Shown in pieces: positions 7,126-16,200 of a stretch of 17,202 nucleotides of DNA (position 1 is the first letter of the stretch; each line of letters opens with the position of its first letter). The notes under the pieces were generated by a model. That model worked only from the letters and a program-made list of their open reading frames with translations. It was not told the origin of the DNA and ran no database searches. The position numbers and the translations under genes were made by a program. Source of the stretch: CAKSFT01 sp045603125 (GTDB lineage: Bacteria; Bacillota; Clostridia; UBA1381); NCBI GenBank assembly GCA_045603125.1, contig JAZULN010000065.1, positions 1 to 17,202 on the forward strand, in the 5' to 3' direction.

Positions 7126-10100
7126 ATGAAAAAATTTATTTCGTTAATGTTAGCTGTAACTATGCTATCGACTGTTAGTTTTGTTAACATTTCAAAGGCG
7201 GAAGAATCTCAAAATACAATTTATGTTTCTGAAAATACAGGTAATGACTATTATGATGGTAGCGAAAACAAGCCTTTAAAAACCATTGAAGCTGCAAAAT
7301 TAAAAGCAAGAGAATTAGAAGGCAATGTTACCATTGAGATTATGGGCGGAGAATATGTATTTACATCACCTTTGGAACTCTCAGATGAAGATTCCAATGT
7401 CACATATAAGGCATATTCAAATGAGAAACCTGTATTTAAGGGTTCATTATCAATTCCCACAGAAAAAGTAAATATTGTTACCGACACCGAAATTTTAGAT
7501 AAGTTAAATGAAAACGTAAAGGAGAACGTTTACGTAATAGACCTTGGAGAATGTGGATTAACCGGAAGAGATATTGTAAACGGCAGTTTAGCAAATAATC
7601 AATACGGTATAAGTGCATATAAAAGCAATTTTAATACATTTTATATAGATGGCACTCCTATGGAAGTTGCACAGTGGCCAAATGGTAGAGATTATGCCCA
7701 ACATTTAGGGAAAAATGATGACACATCAATAATTTATGATGGCAATTACCCCGACAGATGGGCAGGTGCAAATGATTGGTGGGTAGGACTCTGGATTCCT
7801 TACGATTATGCTTATTATTCTTTTGGCGGAGTAGGAATTGATAAAGATAATAACATATTAAAATATATAGCTAATCCTGCTGAAACATTTGATGCTTCTA
7901 CTTACTCAAAAAGATGGAAAGCTTATAATTTAATAGAAGAGTTAGATGTTGCCGGTGAATACTTTATTGACCGCACAAATATGAAGTTATATTTTTATCC
8001 GGGTGAGACGATTACTAATCAAGAATTTGAAATTGACGTAAATCTTGAAAAAATTATTTCCATTGAAAATGCTTCTAATATAACCTTTGAAGGCATTGAA
8101 TTCTCAAACACCAACGGTAGTGCTATTAAAGCAGTTGATGTAGAAAATGTTGATGTTACAAATTGTACCTTTAAGAATATAGGGTATAATGCGCTATATT
8201 TTACAGGTTCCGAGAAGGCAACTACAGGTTGTTACAAAAACGGCGAGTTGTGGTGGCAATATCAACAGAAGAATGGTTCTTATGATGTAGATATTAAAGG
8301 TAATATTTTCAATAACATAGGATGTTCTGCTATAAAAATGGGTGGAGCCGGGGATATTGATACCCTGACATCTTCAAGAAACTACATAGAAAACAATATT
8401 ATATATAATGCAGGTTTTAAATCTGTAATACACGCCCTTGATATTGGTGGTTGCGGAGTTACAATCAGACATAACAATATTTCAAGATTGGCAACCGGTG
8501 CTATCACAATGCTTGGTAACAATCACCTAGTTGAATATAACGAAATATACGATGCTATTACAGAAGCAGTTGATGCAGGTGTAATATATCAAGGCGGTAG
8601 TGATTTTTTCAGAGGTACTGTTGTTCAGTATAACTATATCCATGACATAAAAAAAGACAACAACAAAACTTACGAGGGATTAGGAAATGGTCTTTGCGGT
8701 ATTTACTGGGACGAAGGTCAACAGGGAATGACTTCCAATAACAATATTTTGGTAAATATTCCTATTGCCTTTAACTCAAATTATGCAGGAAACTTCTCAC
8801 ATAAATATAACATCACGGTTGATTGTGGAAGTAAATGGAATTTGTATGACGGTGCTCTAAGAAAAGTGGGAACTGTAACCGGAGGTTATGCGGGTACACT
8901 TGCAGAAATTGCTGAGATGATTACCAACAAAGAACGTTATTATGAAGAGTATCCCGATTTGGAAGAATACTTAACCAAGGGCACTAACCCTAAAAAGTGG
9001 ACAAAAATAGAGAAGAATTTATCGGTAAATTCTAGTAACTCAAACGTAGAGTCGCAAGATTACTATTATGCATTATTTAATAAAACCATTACCAATAACA
9101 AGGATACTGCTGATAAGTCTATCTTTGTAAATTCTTCAATTCAAGACTATAGACTTTTAAAATCATCGGCTATTTCTCAAGAGATACCGGAACTCATTAA
9201 CGAAGATTTTAATATTGATTTAATAGGTATCCAGACCGATTCGTCTTTTGGTGGTGTCAATTCGGAATTTGATGTGATATATCCTAAAAATAACGAAGTT
9301 ATTGAATATGGCGATGAATATACCTTTGTGTGGGAGCCTTCACTTGGTGCAAATCAATATAAGATTACTGTTGCAAAGGATAAAGACTTTACACAAGTTG
9401 TATTTTCAAAGGAAACCGTTCAGACACAGGCGACTGTTACAGGACTTTCAGACAATACAGTATATTATTGGAAAGTCCAAGCGAAAAACATTTCAAGAGA
9501 ACTATCAGGCGAGTGGCAAACAAAAGACGCACCTGTAAAATTTGCAGTTGGCGGACTTTATAATGACTCCGTGGCACAGAATATTCCTGAGAATATGATT
9601 TTAGTGGCAGCTGACTGTGAAAGCTTTGATGCGGAAACAAACGGCGATATGACGATTATCGGCTATAACTTTAAATGGTCTATAAATACAGGCTACAAAA
9701 ATTATGGTTATCAATATATGGCAACAGAATCAGACCCGGTAACATGGTATAAGGTAGGACCTCTCGGAAAAGGAAAAAGTACCATAGACTATGAAGGTAT
9801 TGAAGTGGGCAAAAACTATGTTGTATCAGCTTGGGTAAAAGATGTTCGTGAAACAGAAGATGTTGAACGTACAGAATTTTCAGTGTCTATGAAATATGAT
9901 CTTCCAGCAGGTGGAGATAAAAACATATTTACCAAAGAGTACCCCGAAGGCTCACCAATGGAGTTAACAGATTCGTGGCAGCAATTTGCAGGCACAATAA
10001 AAATACCTGAAGAGTATGGGTCATTCAGAATGTTGGAGTTTGGTGTGCCTACAACTAACGAATTTATTATTGGTCAAGGGTTTAGAGTCGATGAATTATA

Positions 10101-13100
10101 TTTTGCAGAGGAATCACCATACGAGATAACACTCAAGACCGATAATAATAAAATTATGTCCGGTTCGGAGATAGAAGTAAACGCCAGTCTTTTAAACCAA
10201 GTCGGTAAAAAGGGAAACTTGAATCAGGAATTTGATTGGTTTGTAACCGATTTAGACAGAAAAGAGATTATAAATGGTTTCCAAATATTCGAAACAAGCA
10301 AGGGTGTTAAGGTTTCCGCACCAATAACCGTAGAATCGGGAAAATATGTTTTGATTGCCAAGTCAAATGACATTTTAAAGGGAATAGAAATTGAAGTATA
10401 TAACGATTTTAGCGATAAAATAGGTGCTAAACCAGATAATTTTATTACAGCAGATCCTGATTGTAGTAATTCGGACGCATTTAACAAAGAATACACCGCA
10501 ATAGGCTGGAACTTTACTGCTGATACAATCGAAGATGGCTATAGCGGTAAAGCATATAGATTCATGGCAAACACAACAGTTGATGATGCACTATCCTACA
10601 AAGTAGGACCTGTTGGTAAAGGTTTGAAACATATGAGTGGAGATTTTGAAGCAGGCAAAAATTATGTTGTATCTGCATGGGCAAAAGATGTGAGTAAAGA
10701 AGGCATGGATCCTATAGAATTTAGTACAGCAGTGATGGATGTGAATGATAGGTGGATCAATATATGGAGTGGTTCTAAAATTACATTAACAGACGAGTGG
10801 CAACAATATGCAGATATCTTTACTGCTCCGTCAAATTATACCTCACTTAGATTTTTACAGTTTGGTGCGGTAAAAACAAACACATATACAGTGGGTCAGG
10901 GCTTTATGATAGATGAAATATATGTTGCAGAGGAAATACCATACGAAATAAAACTCGAGACCGATAATAATAAAATTATGTTCGGTTCTGAGATAAAAGT
11001 AAATGCTAGTCTTTTAAACCAAGTCGGTAAAAAGGGATGCTTAAATCAGGAATTTGAATGGTTTGTAACCGATGCGGATAGAAAACAGGTTATAAATGAT
11101 TTCCAAATAACCGAAACAACCGATGGTGTTAAGGTTTCAGCACCATTAACCGTAGAATCGGGAAAATATGTTTTGATTGCTAAGTCAAATGACCTTTTAA
11201 AAGGAATGGAAATTGAAGTATACAACGATTTTAGCGATAAATCCGTTGCCAAACCGGAAAATCTTATTATAAAAGGTGCAGGATTGGAAAATAATGAAGC
11301 ATGGAGTTCAAGTAATGGTTGGTACGATTGGAGTGCGTGGCAGTATGCCGGTAATGACTATGGTAAGGTTGGTCAGGCAATTGTAATAACAGCATCGGGC
11401 AATGCCTCGACTATTGTACAATCTTATGGAATAGCACCTGTGCAAATGAGGGCTGACTTTGGCAATTTCGAGCAAAACTTTGAAGTAGGAAAGAACTATA
11501 TAATTAGTGTTTGGACAAAAGATATTAAGACAAGTGAAGATGTACCATATACACAATTTGCAACCTTGCTTAGATATGCGAACACATCGGGAACAAATTC
11601 AAGTATATTAACAGAGACTGCGACATTATCAAGTGATTGGACACAATATTCAGATACAATTACAATACCTGAAGATTTCCAATCGGCAGATGCAATAAGA
11701 ATAGGTTCACCTGAAGTGCAACCGGCAGAAGGTCAAGGCTTTATGATAGATGAAATATATGTTGCAGAAGAAGTTGCCTATGACATTGTTTTGACTGGGG
11801 ACACAAAAATTATTAAGGGCGAAACCATTGAAATTCAGGCAGAAGTTGTAAACCAGGTAGGTAAAAAGGGTAAACTTTCGCAAGAGTGCAAATGGGTTAT
11901 AACCGATTTGGAAAGAAACCCCGTAGTTGAAGGGTTTGATATTCAAGAAACTGAAAATGGAGTTTCAATTTCTCTTAATAAAAATGTAAAGACCGGTAAA
12001 TATTTGTTAGTTGCAATGGCCGGGGATATCAGGAAGAGTATTGAGATTGATGTTTTATCAGATTTTAATGATACCAAAACTCCGGCGATGCCTGAAAATA
12101 AAATTCCGGATGACAGAGCCGGCTTGGAATCAAACGATTCATGGGGCGGCGGAAATGGATATTATGCCGATAAATGGGATTATGACGGGGAATTTGCCGG
12201 CAAGAAGGGACAGTCCATAAGGTTTACAGCAAAGGATACGGGTGGCACATATGTTTCGTCAATGGGCATAGCACCATTCCAGATGATGGTTTCAAGCGGA
12301 AGTATGTATCAGAATTTTGAAAAGGATAAAGATTACGTTATTAGTATATGGGTAAAGGATTCAAAGGCAAGCATAGATACGCCATATACAAAATTCTCTA
12401 CTTTATTTAGATATACAAATCAAAATGAAGCAGGTCAGAACATCTTTACTAAAGAGATTGAACTGACCAACCAATGGCAACAATATTCGGATACGATTAC
12501 TTTGTCATCCGATTTCCGAGAAGCATTGGCTTTAAGAATAGGGTCAAGGGAAGAAAATCCGGTGTCGGGTCAGAGTTTTATGGTAGACGAATTATATGTT
12601 GCAGAAGAAATTCCATATAGCATGAACATTAAAGGCAATGGTACAATTTTTGCAGGTGAGAGTGCAACCTTTGAGGCATCTATAAGAAATCAGGTTGGAG
12701 CTGAAGGAAACTTAAAACAAGATTTTTCGTGGTATGCGTTAGACTTAAATAGAGAAACTTTTGTCGATGGAATTACCATTACTGAAAATCAGGATGGCAC
12801 GGTTAAAGTTTTAGCTGATAGCACAGTTTCGTCGGGTGACTATACAATAGTTGCCGTTGCGGATGAATATAATTTTGTAAAAGGATTTGTTGTAACTATA
12901 AACAAAAAGCCTGAGGCTATATCTACCTTGAATTTTGAGAGAACCGGTAATGATGTTAATCTTGTAGCCAGTGTGGAAAATGCTGAGGCAGAAGAAATCT
13001 TATTCGTTATCGCAGAATTTAACGGAACCACATTAGAAAAGGTAACAAGTGTTACAAAAGGTAAAAGTGATGCAAATTGCGACCTTACCTTAAAAGGGGT

Positions 13101-13200
13101 AAAAACGGGAAATACAATAAAAGCATTTATATGGAATATGGGGACACTAATTCCTATTGACAACTCTAAGAATTTCAATATGAATTATTTGGTGGAATAG
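7126..13200 (+). CDS. Secreted right-handed beta-helix protein, GH141-like, with Fn3 and four CBM/Ig repeat units
   Basis: Predicted extracellular glycan-degrading or glycan-binding protein of 2024 residues. Residues 1-25 are a signal peptide (MKKF, hydrophobic core, SKA before the cut). Residues 31-700 form a pectate-lyase-type beta-helix. It opens with IYVSENTGNDYYDG, KPLKTIEAA and IMGGEYVF, the pattern I associate with GH141 and related helix glycosidases, then short turns rich in Asn and Gly. Asp483 (VDAGVIY) and Asp529/Glu530 (GIYWDEG) are acidic candidates for catalysis, by analogy only. An Fn3-like domain (715-810) follows, then four units of about 275 residues, each a CBM-like jelly roll plus an Ig-like domain (821-1931), and a C-terminal beta domain (1932-2024) with KAFIWN. 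No SLH, dockerin, sortase signal or transmembrane tail is visible. It starts 37 nt after the GH2 gene. Secretion and fold are firm; family and substrate are not. Confidence 0.87.
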   Translation: MKKFISLMLAVTMLSTVSFVNISKAEESQNTIYVSENTGNDYYDGSENKPLKTIEAAKLKARELEGNVTIEIMGGEYVFTSPLELSDEDSNVTYKAYSNEKPVFKGSLSIPTEKVNIVTDTEILDKLNENVKENVYVIDLGECGLTGRDIVNGSLANNQYGISAYKSNFNTFYIDGTPMEVAQWPNGRDYAQHLGKNDDTSIIYDGNYPDRWAGANDWWVGLWIPYDYAYYSFGGVGIDKDNNILKYIANPAETFDASTYSKRWKAYNLIEELDVAGEYFIDRTNMKLYFYPGETITNQEFEIDVNLEKIISIENASNITFEGIEFSNTNGSAIKAVDVENVDVTNCTFKNIGYNALYFTGSEKATTGCYKNGELWWQYQQKNGSYDVDIKGNIFNNIGCSAIKMGGAGDIDTLTSSRNYIENNIIYNAGFKSVIHALDIGGCGVTIRHNNISRLATGAITMLGNNHLVEYNEIYDAITEAVDAGVIYQGGSDFFRGTVVQYNYIHDIKKDNNKTYEGLGNGLCGIYWDEGQQGMTSNNNILVNIPIAFNSNYAGNFSHKYNITVDCGSKWNLYDGALRKVGTVTGGYAGTLAEIAEMITNKERYYEEYPDLEEYLTKGTNPKKWTKIEKNLSVNSSNSNVESQDYYYALFNKTITNNKDTADKSIFVNSSIQDYRLLKSSAISQEIPELINEDFNIDLIGIQTDSSFGGVNSEFDVIYPKNNEVIEYGDEYTFVWEPSLGANQYKITVAKDKDFTQVVFSKETVQTQATVTGLSDNTVYYWKVQAKNISRELSGEWQTKDAPVKFAVGGLYNDSVAQNIPENMILVAADCESFDAETNGDMTIIGYNFKWSINTGYKNYGYQYMATESDPVTWYKVGPLGKGKSTIDYEGIEVGKNYVVSAWVKDVRETEDVERTEFSVSMKYDLPAGGDKNIFTKEYPEGSPMELTDSWQQFAGTIKIPEEYGSFRMLEFGVPTTNEFIIGQGFRVDELYFAEESPYEITLKTDNNKIMSGSEIEVNASLLNQVGKKGNLNQEFDWFVTDLDRKEIINGFQIFETSKGVKVSAPITVESGKYVLIAKSNDILKGIEIEVYNDFSDKIGAKPDNFITADPDCSNSDAFNKEYTAIGWNFTADTIEDGYSGKAYRFMANTTVDDALSYKVGPVGKGLKHMSGDFEAGKNYVVSAWAKDVSKEGMDPIEFSTAVMDVNDRWINIWSGSKITLTDEWQQYADIFTAPSNYTSLRFLQFGAVKTNTYTVGQGFMIDEIYVAEEIPYEIKLETDNNKIMFGSEIKVNASLLNQVGKKGCLNQEFEWFVTDADRKQVINDFQITETTDGVKVSAPLTVESGKYVLIAKSNDLLKGMEIEVYNDFSDKSVAKPENLIIKGAGLENNEAWSSSNGWYDWSAWQYAGNDYGKVGQAIVITASGNASTIVQSYGIAPVQMRADFGNFEQNFEVGKNYIISVWTKDIKTSEDVPYTQFATLLRYANTSGTNSSILTETATLSSDWTQYSDTITIPEDFQSADAIRIGSPEVQPAEGQGFMIDEIYVAEEVAYDIVLTGDTKIIKGETIEIQAEVVNQVGKKGKLSQECKWVITDLERNPVVEGFDIQETENGVSISLNKNVKTGKYLLVAMAGDIRKSIEIDVLSDFNDTKTPAMPENKIPDDRAGLESNDSWGGGNGYYADKWDYDGEFAGKKGQSIRFTAKDTGGTYVSSMGIAPFQMMVSSGSMYQNFEKDKDYVISIWVKDSKASIDTPYTKFSTLFRYTNQNEAGQNIFTKEIELTNQWQQYSDTITLSSDFREALALRIGSREENPVSGQSFMVDELYVAEEIPYSMNIKGNGTIFAGESATFEASIRNQVGAEGNLKQDFSWYALDLNRETFVDGITITENQDGTVKVLADSTVSSGDYTIVAVADEYNFVKGFVVTINKKPEAISTLNFERTGNDVNLVASVENAEAEEILFVIAEFNGTTLEKVTSVTKGKSDANCDLTLKGVKTGNTIKAFIWNMGTLIPIDNSKNFNMNYLVE
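9586..10431 (+). repeat. CBM/Ig unit 1, subtype alpha
   Basis: Residues 821-1102 of the beta-helix protein. The CBM-like half has GKNYVVSAWVKD, WQQFAGTIKIP and GQGFRVDELYFAEE, which resemble CBM4/9-type jelly rolls. The Ig-like half carries NQVGKKGNLNQEFDWFVTDLDR. The start is taken at PENMI. Confidence 0.8.
10432..11253 (+). repeat. CBM/Ig unit 2, subtype alpha
   Basis: Residues 1103-1376. It starts PDNFITADPDC and shares SGDFEAGKNY, the SGSK..LT.EWQQY pattern and APSNYTSL with the unit in the next gene, its closest relative in the CBM half. Its Ig-like half (10939-11241) is about 90% identical in DNA to that of unit 1, with no gaps. Confidence 0.82.
11254..12090 (+). repeat. CBM/Ig unit 3, subtype beta
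   Basis: Residues 1377-1655. The CBM half is of a different subtype: it starts PENLIIKGAGLENN and has SYGIAPVQM, PYTQFATLLRY and DTITIPEDF. The Ig half keeps NQVGKKGKL.Q and a late TGKYLLVA motif. Confidence 0.8.
12091..12918 (+). repeat. CBM/Ig unit 4, subtype beta
   Basis: Residues 1656-1931. It is paired with unit 3 by GLESNDSW, SMGIAPFQM, PYTKFSTLFRY and DTITLSSDF. The Ig half is the most diverged in this protein (NQVGAEGNLKQDFSWY). Confidence 0.8.
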
Positions 13201-13235
13201 TTCATATGCTGCATCAACAAAAAGGAGGAAATAAT

Positions 13236-16200
13236 ATGAAAAAAATAATATCATTTGCACTATCTGTAGCATTGGCATTAAACGTGTTTGGAACGATAGC
13301 AAGTGCTGAGGAGAACACTCCGGAACAAGCATCGACACCTTTATATGCAGACTATGTTAAGTCTGATACCATGCCTGCAAATATGATTACAGCTGACCCT
13401 GGTTGTTCTGACTGGGATGCTATTAACAATAAATATCTTACACGTTTGAGCTGGAATTTTCATTTTGACGCAATCACAGGCGGTTATAATGGTAATACAT
13501 ATAGATTTATAGTAGACCCAAGATATGGTTCTGAAAAAGCCTACAAAGTAAACCCTGTTGGTAAGACTCTGAATCATATGAGTGGAGATTTTGAAAAAGG
13601 AAAAAATTATATCATCTCTGCATGGGTAAAAGATGCAAGAACTAAAGATACAGTGCCATATTCTGAATTTTCAGTAGCAGTAATGAATGCTGGTTGGACA
13701 AATGTTTTTAGTGGTTCTAAAATGACCCTATCTAATGAATGGCAACAATATATAGATATCTTTAGCACTCCATCAAATTATACGTCCCTTAAATATTTAC
13801 AGTTTGGTGTGCCTTCTGAAAACACATTCTATGATGGTCAAGGCTTTTTAATGGATGAAATATATGTTTCAGAGGAAGTTCCTTTTGATATTTCAGTAAA
13901 AGCTGCAAAAACAGATGTTGAGCAAGGAGGGACACAAAACTTTACAGCAGAAATGCTGAACCAAGTTGGTGTTAAGGGTAAAGTTAACCAAGGCGTTAAA
14001 TGGTATGTTGTAAATTTGGATAGAACTGAAAAAATTACAACAGGATTCGAGTTTAGCGCAAATGCTGCCGATACCACTTTGACTGTTGGAAAAGATGTGC
14101 CTTTGGGAAAATATATCGTAATGGCAGAGTCTACACTTGACCAAAAGTTCAAAAAGGGCGTTGAAATTGAAGTAAAAAGAAAAACTTTAGTTGATAACGG
14201 CACAATCTTAGTAGAATCAGATAAGCCAGGAAAGGAAAGCTTTAACGCTTTTGATAAATTTACTCTAACCGCATCAGGTGTGTCGGTTGGAGATGTTACA
14301 TGGTATGCCCTAAAGGAAAACAGACAAGACTTTGAAGATAAGATTAAAGTTACACCTATAGAAAATTCTCTAAAGGCAAACGTTGAATTTTTAGATGGTA
14401 TCGAAAATGGTACATACTATGTAATTGCAGAACAAAAGTCAAACGACACTGTAAGAACTGGTTTTAAAGTAGTGGTTGATAACTCGACTGCCATTGATAG
14501 TATTATTACTGATTTTAATTCGGGAAGTTTTACAGAGTGGGAATCAGATTTTGAACGCTATGTAATTTTGCTTGGTGAGGATAGCGAGGTCTATAAAAAA
14601 GCTGATAAAGCAGAAATTTTAAAACTTATTGTAGAACAGGCGAAAGTTGAAAAGTTTACCAAGGAAAATATAAACAATTTATTTAAAGGAATTTTAATAT
14701 TATCTCTTTATAATAAGAACGATAAAAATGTAGTTTTAAATGATGAAAATGGTGATTTTAATTTTGAAACTGAGTTAGGCTTAACTGAAATTGGCGGAAT
14801 TTACGAATTATATAAAAATCTAATTACCAAAGAAGGTAAGGATAAAGTACTTGCCGAATTGGTAGGTAAAAATATAACTTCAGTTAAGGAATTTAAGGAA
14901 ATTTTAGCCGAAAAAGCTTTTTATGCTGCAATTGCTTACCCAAATGTATATGGCGTTCAATACCTAAAAGACGTTTTAACAATGGAAAACCTAACCGCTT
15001 TGGGAATTGACGAGGGTAAATATTTTGATACCGATTTAAGATCAGGCTATCATAAGGAAATTGCAAGAAAAGAGCTAACCAAAGCTCAATTAGAAGCAAT
15101 ATTGGCAAGAGATATTAAGGGCGAGCCTGAAGATGAATATGAAAAGCCATCGGGAGAAGATACAGAGTTTGAGTTCCCGCAAGACTTTAATCCGGAAATC
15201 GGAGACAACGTTAAGACATTTAAAGATGTTCCAGAATCCCACTGGGCATATGCAGATATTTATTTTCTTACAGAAATTGGTGCAATTTCGGGTGTTAGTG
15301 CCGATTACTTTGCACCTGACCAGCTTATAACAAGAGAAGCGGCTGCAAAAATCATAACTAAGGCATTTAACCTTAAAATGAAAGACGAAAGCAAGAGTTT
15401 TTCTGACGTTGATGTAAATGCATGGTATGCAGAAAGCATTAAAATTGCTGCATCAAATGGAGTTGTAAATGGTATATCAGATGATAAGTTTGGCGTTGGT
15501 ATGCCTGTAACCCGTCAGGATTTATGTGTAATGATAGTTCGTGCTATAAATACCGATATGGCAGAACTAGACGCTGTAACCTTTGAAGATAGCGATCTGA
15601 TTTCGGAATATGCAAAAAAAGCGGTTTCTTATTTAAATATGCTTTCTGTTGTAAACGGATATGATGATAATACTTTCCGTCCTAAAGGGTATTGTAAGAG
15701 AGCAGAGATTGCTAAGATGGTATCAAAGGTTATAAATATCATGGAAAACGAATCAGGAGACGGTAAAGTCGAATATTCAAAAGCCGAAGAATTACTGTTC
15801 GGTTTAGGTGCTGTTGATGTTGAAAAATATTCAAAAAACACAAAAGTTTTAAGAGCAGAGCTAGCAGAATTTATCTATGATATTTGTATAAGAAAAGAAT
15901 ATGATTTAGACGAAGAGTGGAAAAATAACACAAAAAATGACCCTACTCCAAGACCGATGAGAGAGAAATTTTCTGATGTGGATGAATCTCACGAACATTA
16001 TTTAGAGATTTATGAAGTTGTAGGAAATGGTTATATGGATGGAATATCCACTACAATTTTTGCCCCGGATATTCAGGTCAATTTAATATATGTTGTAAGA
16101 ACAGCTCTTGATATTATGGGCTACGAAAAAATTGCCCAGTCTTTTGGCGGAACCGACGAAGCATATTTTGAGCTTGCAAATAGTCTTGGAATGCTCGATG

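Noticed and set aside
9586..12918. Tandem units as a CRISPR or short satellite array
   Set aside because: The repeats are about 825-845 bp, in frame and diverged, which fits protein domain duplication.
13838..14203. 121-codon minus-strand open frame inside the SLH gene
   Set aside because: It is antisense to the well-supported CBM/Ig unit 5 and resembles no known protein.
14736..14775. DENGDFNFETE in the SLH protein as a dockerin-like calcium loop
   Set aside because: There is a single loop with no second copy, and the conserved position 12 is Leu; a dockerin needs a paired motif.
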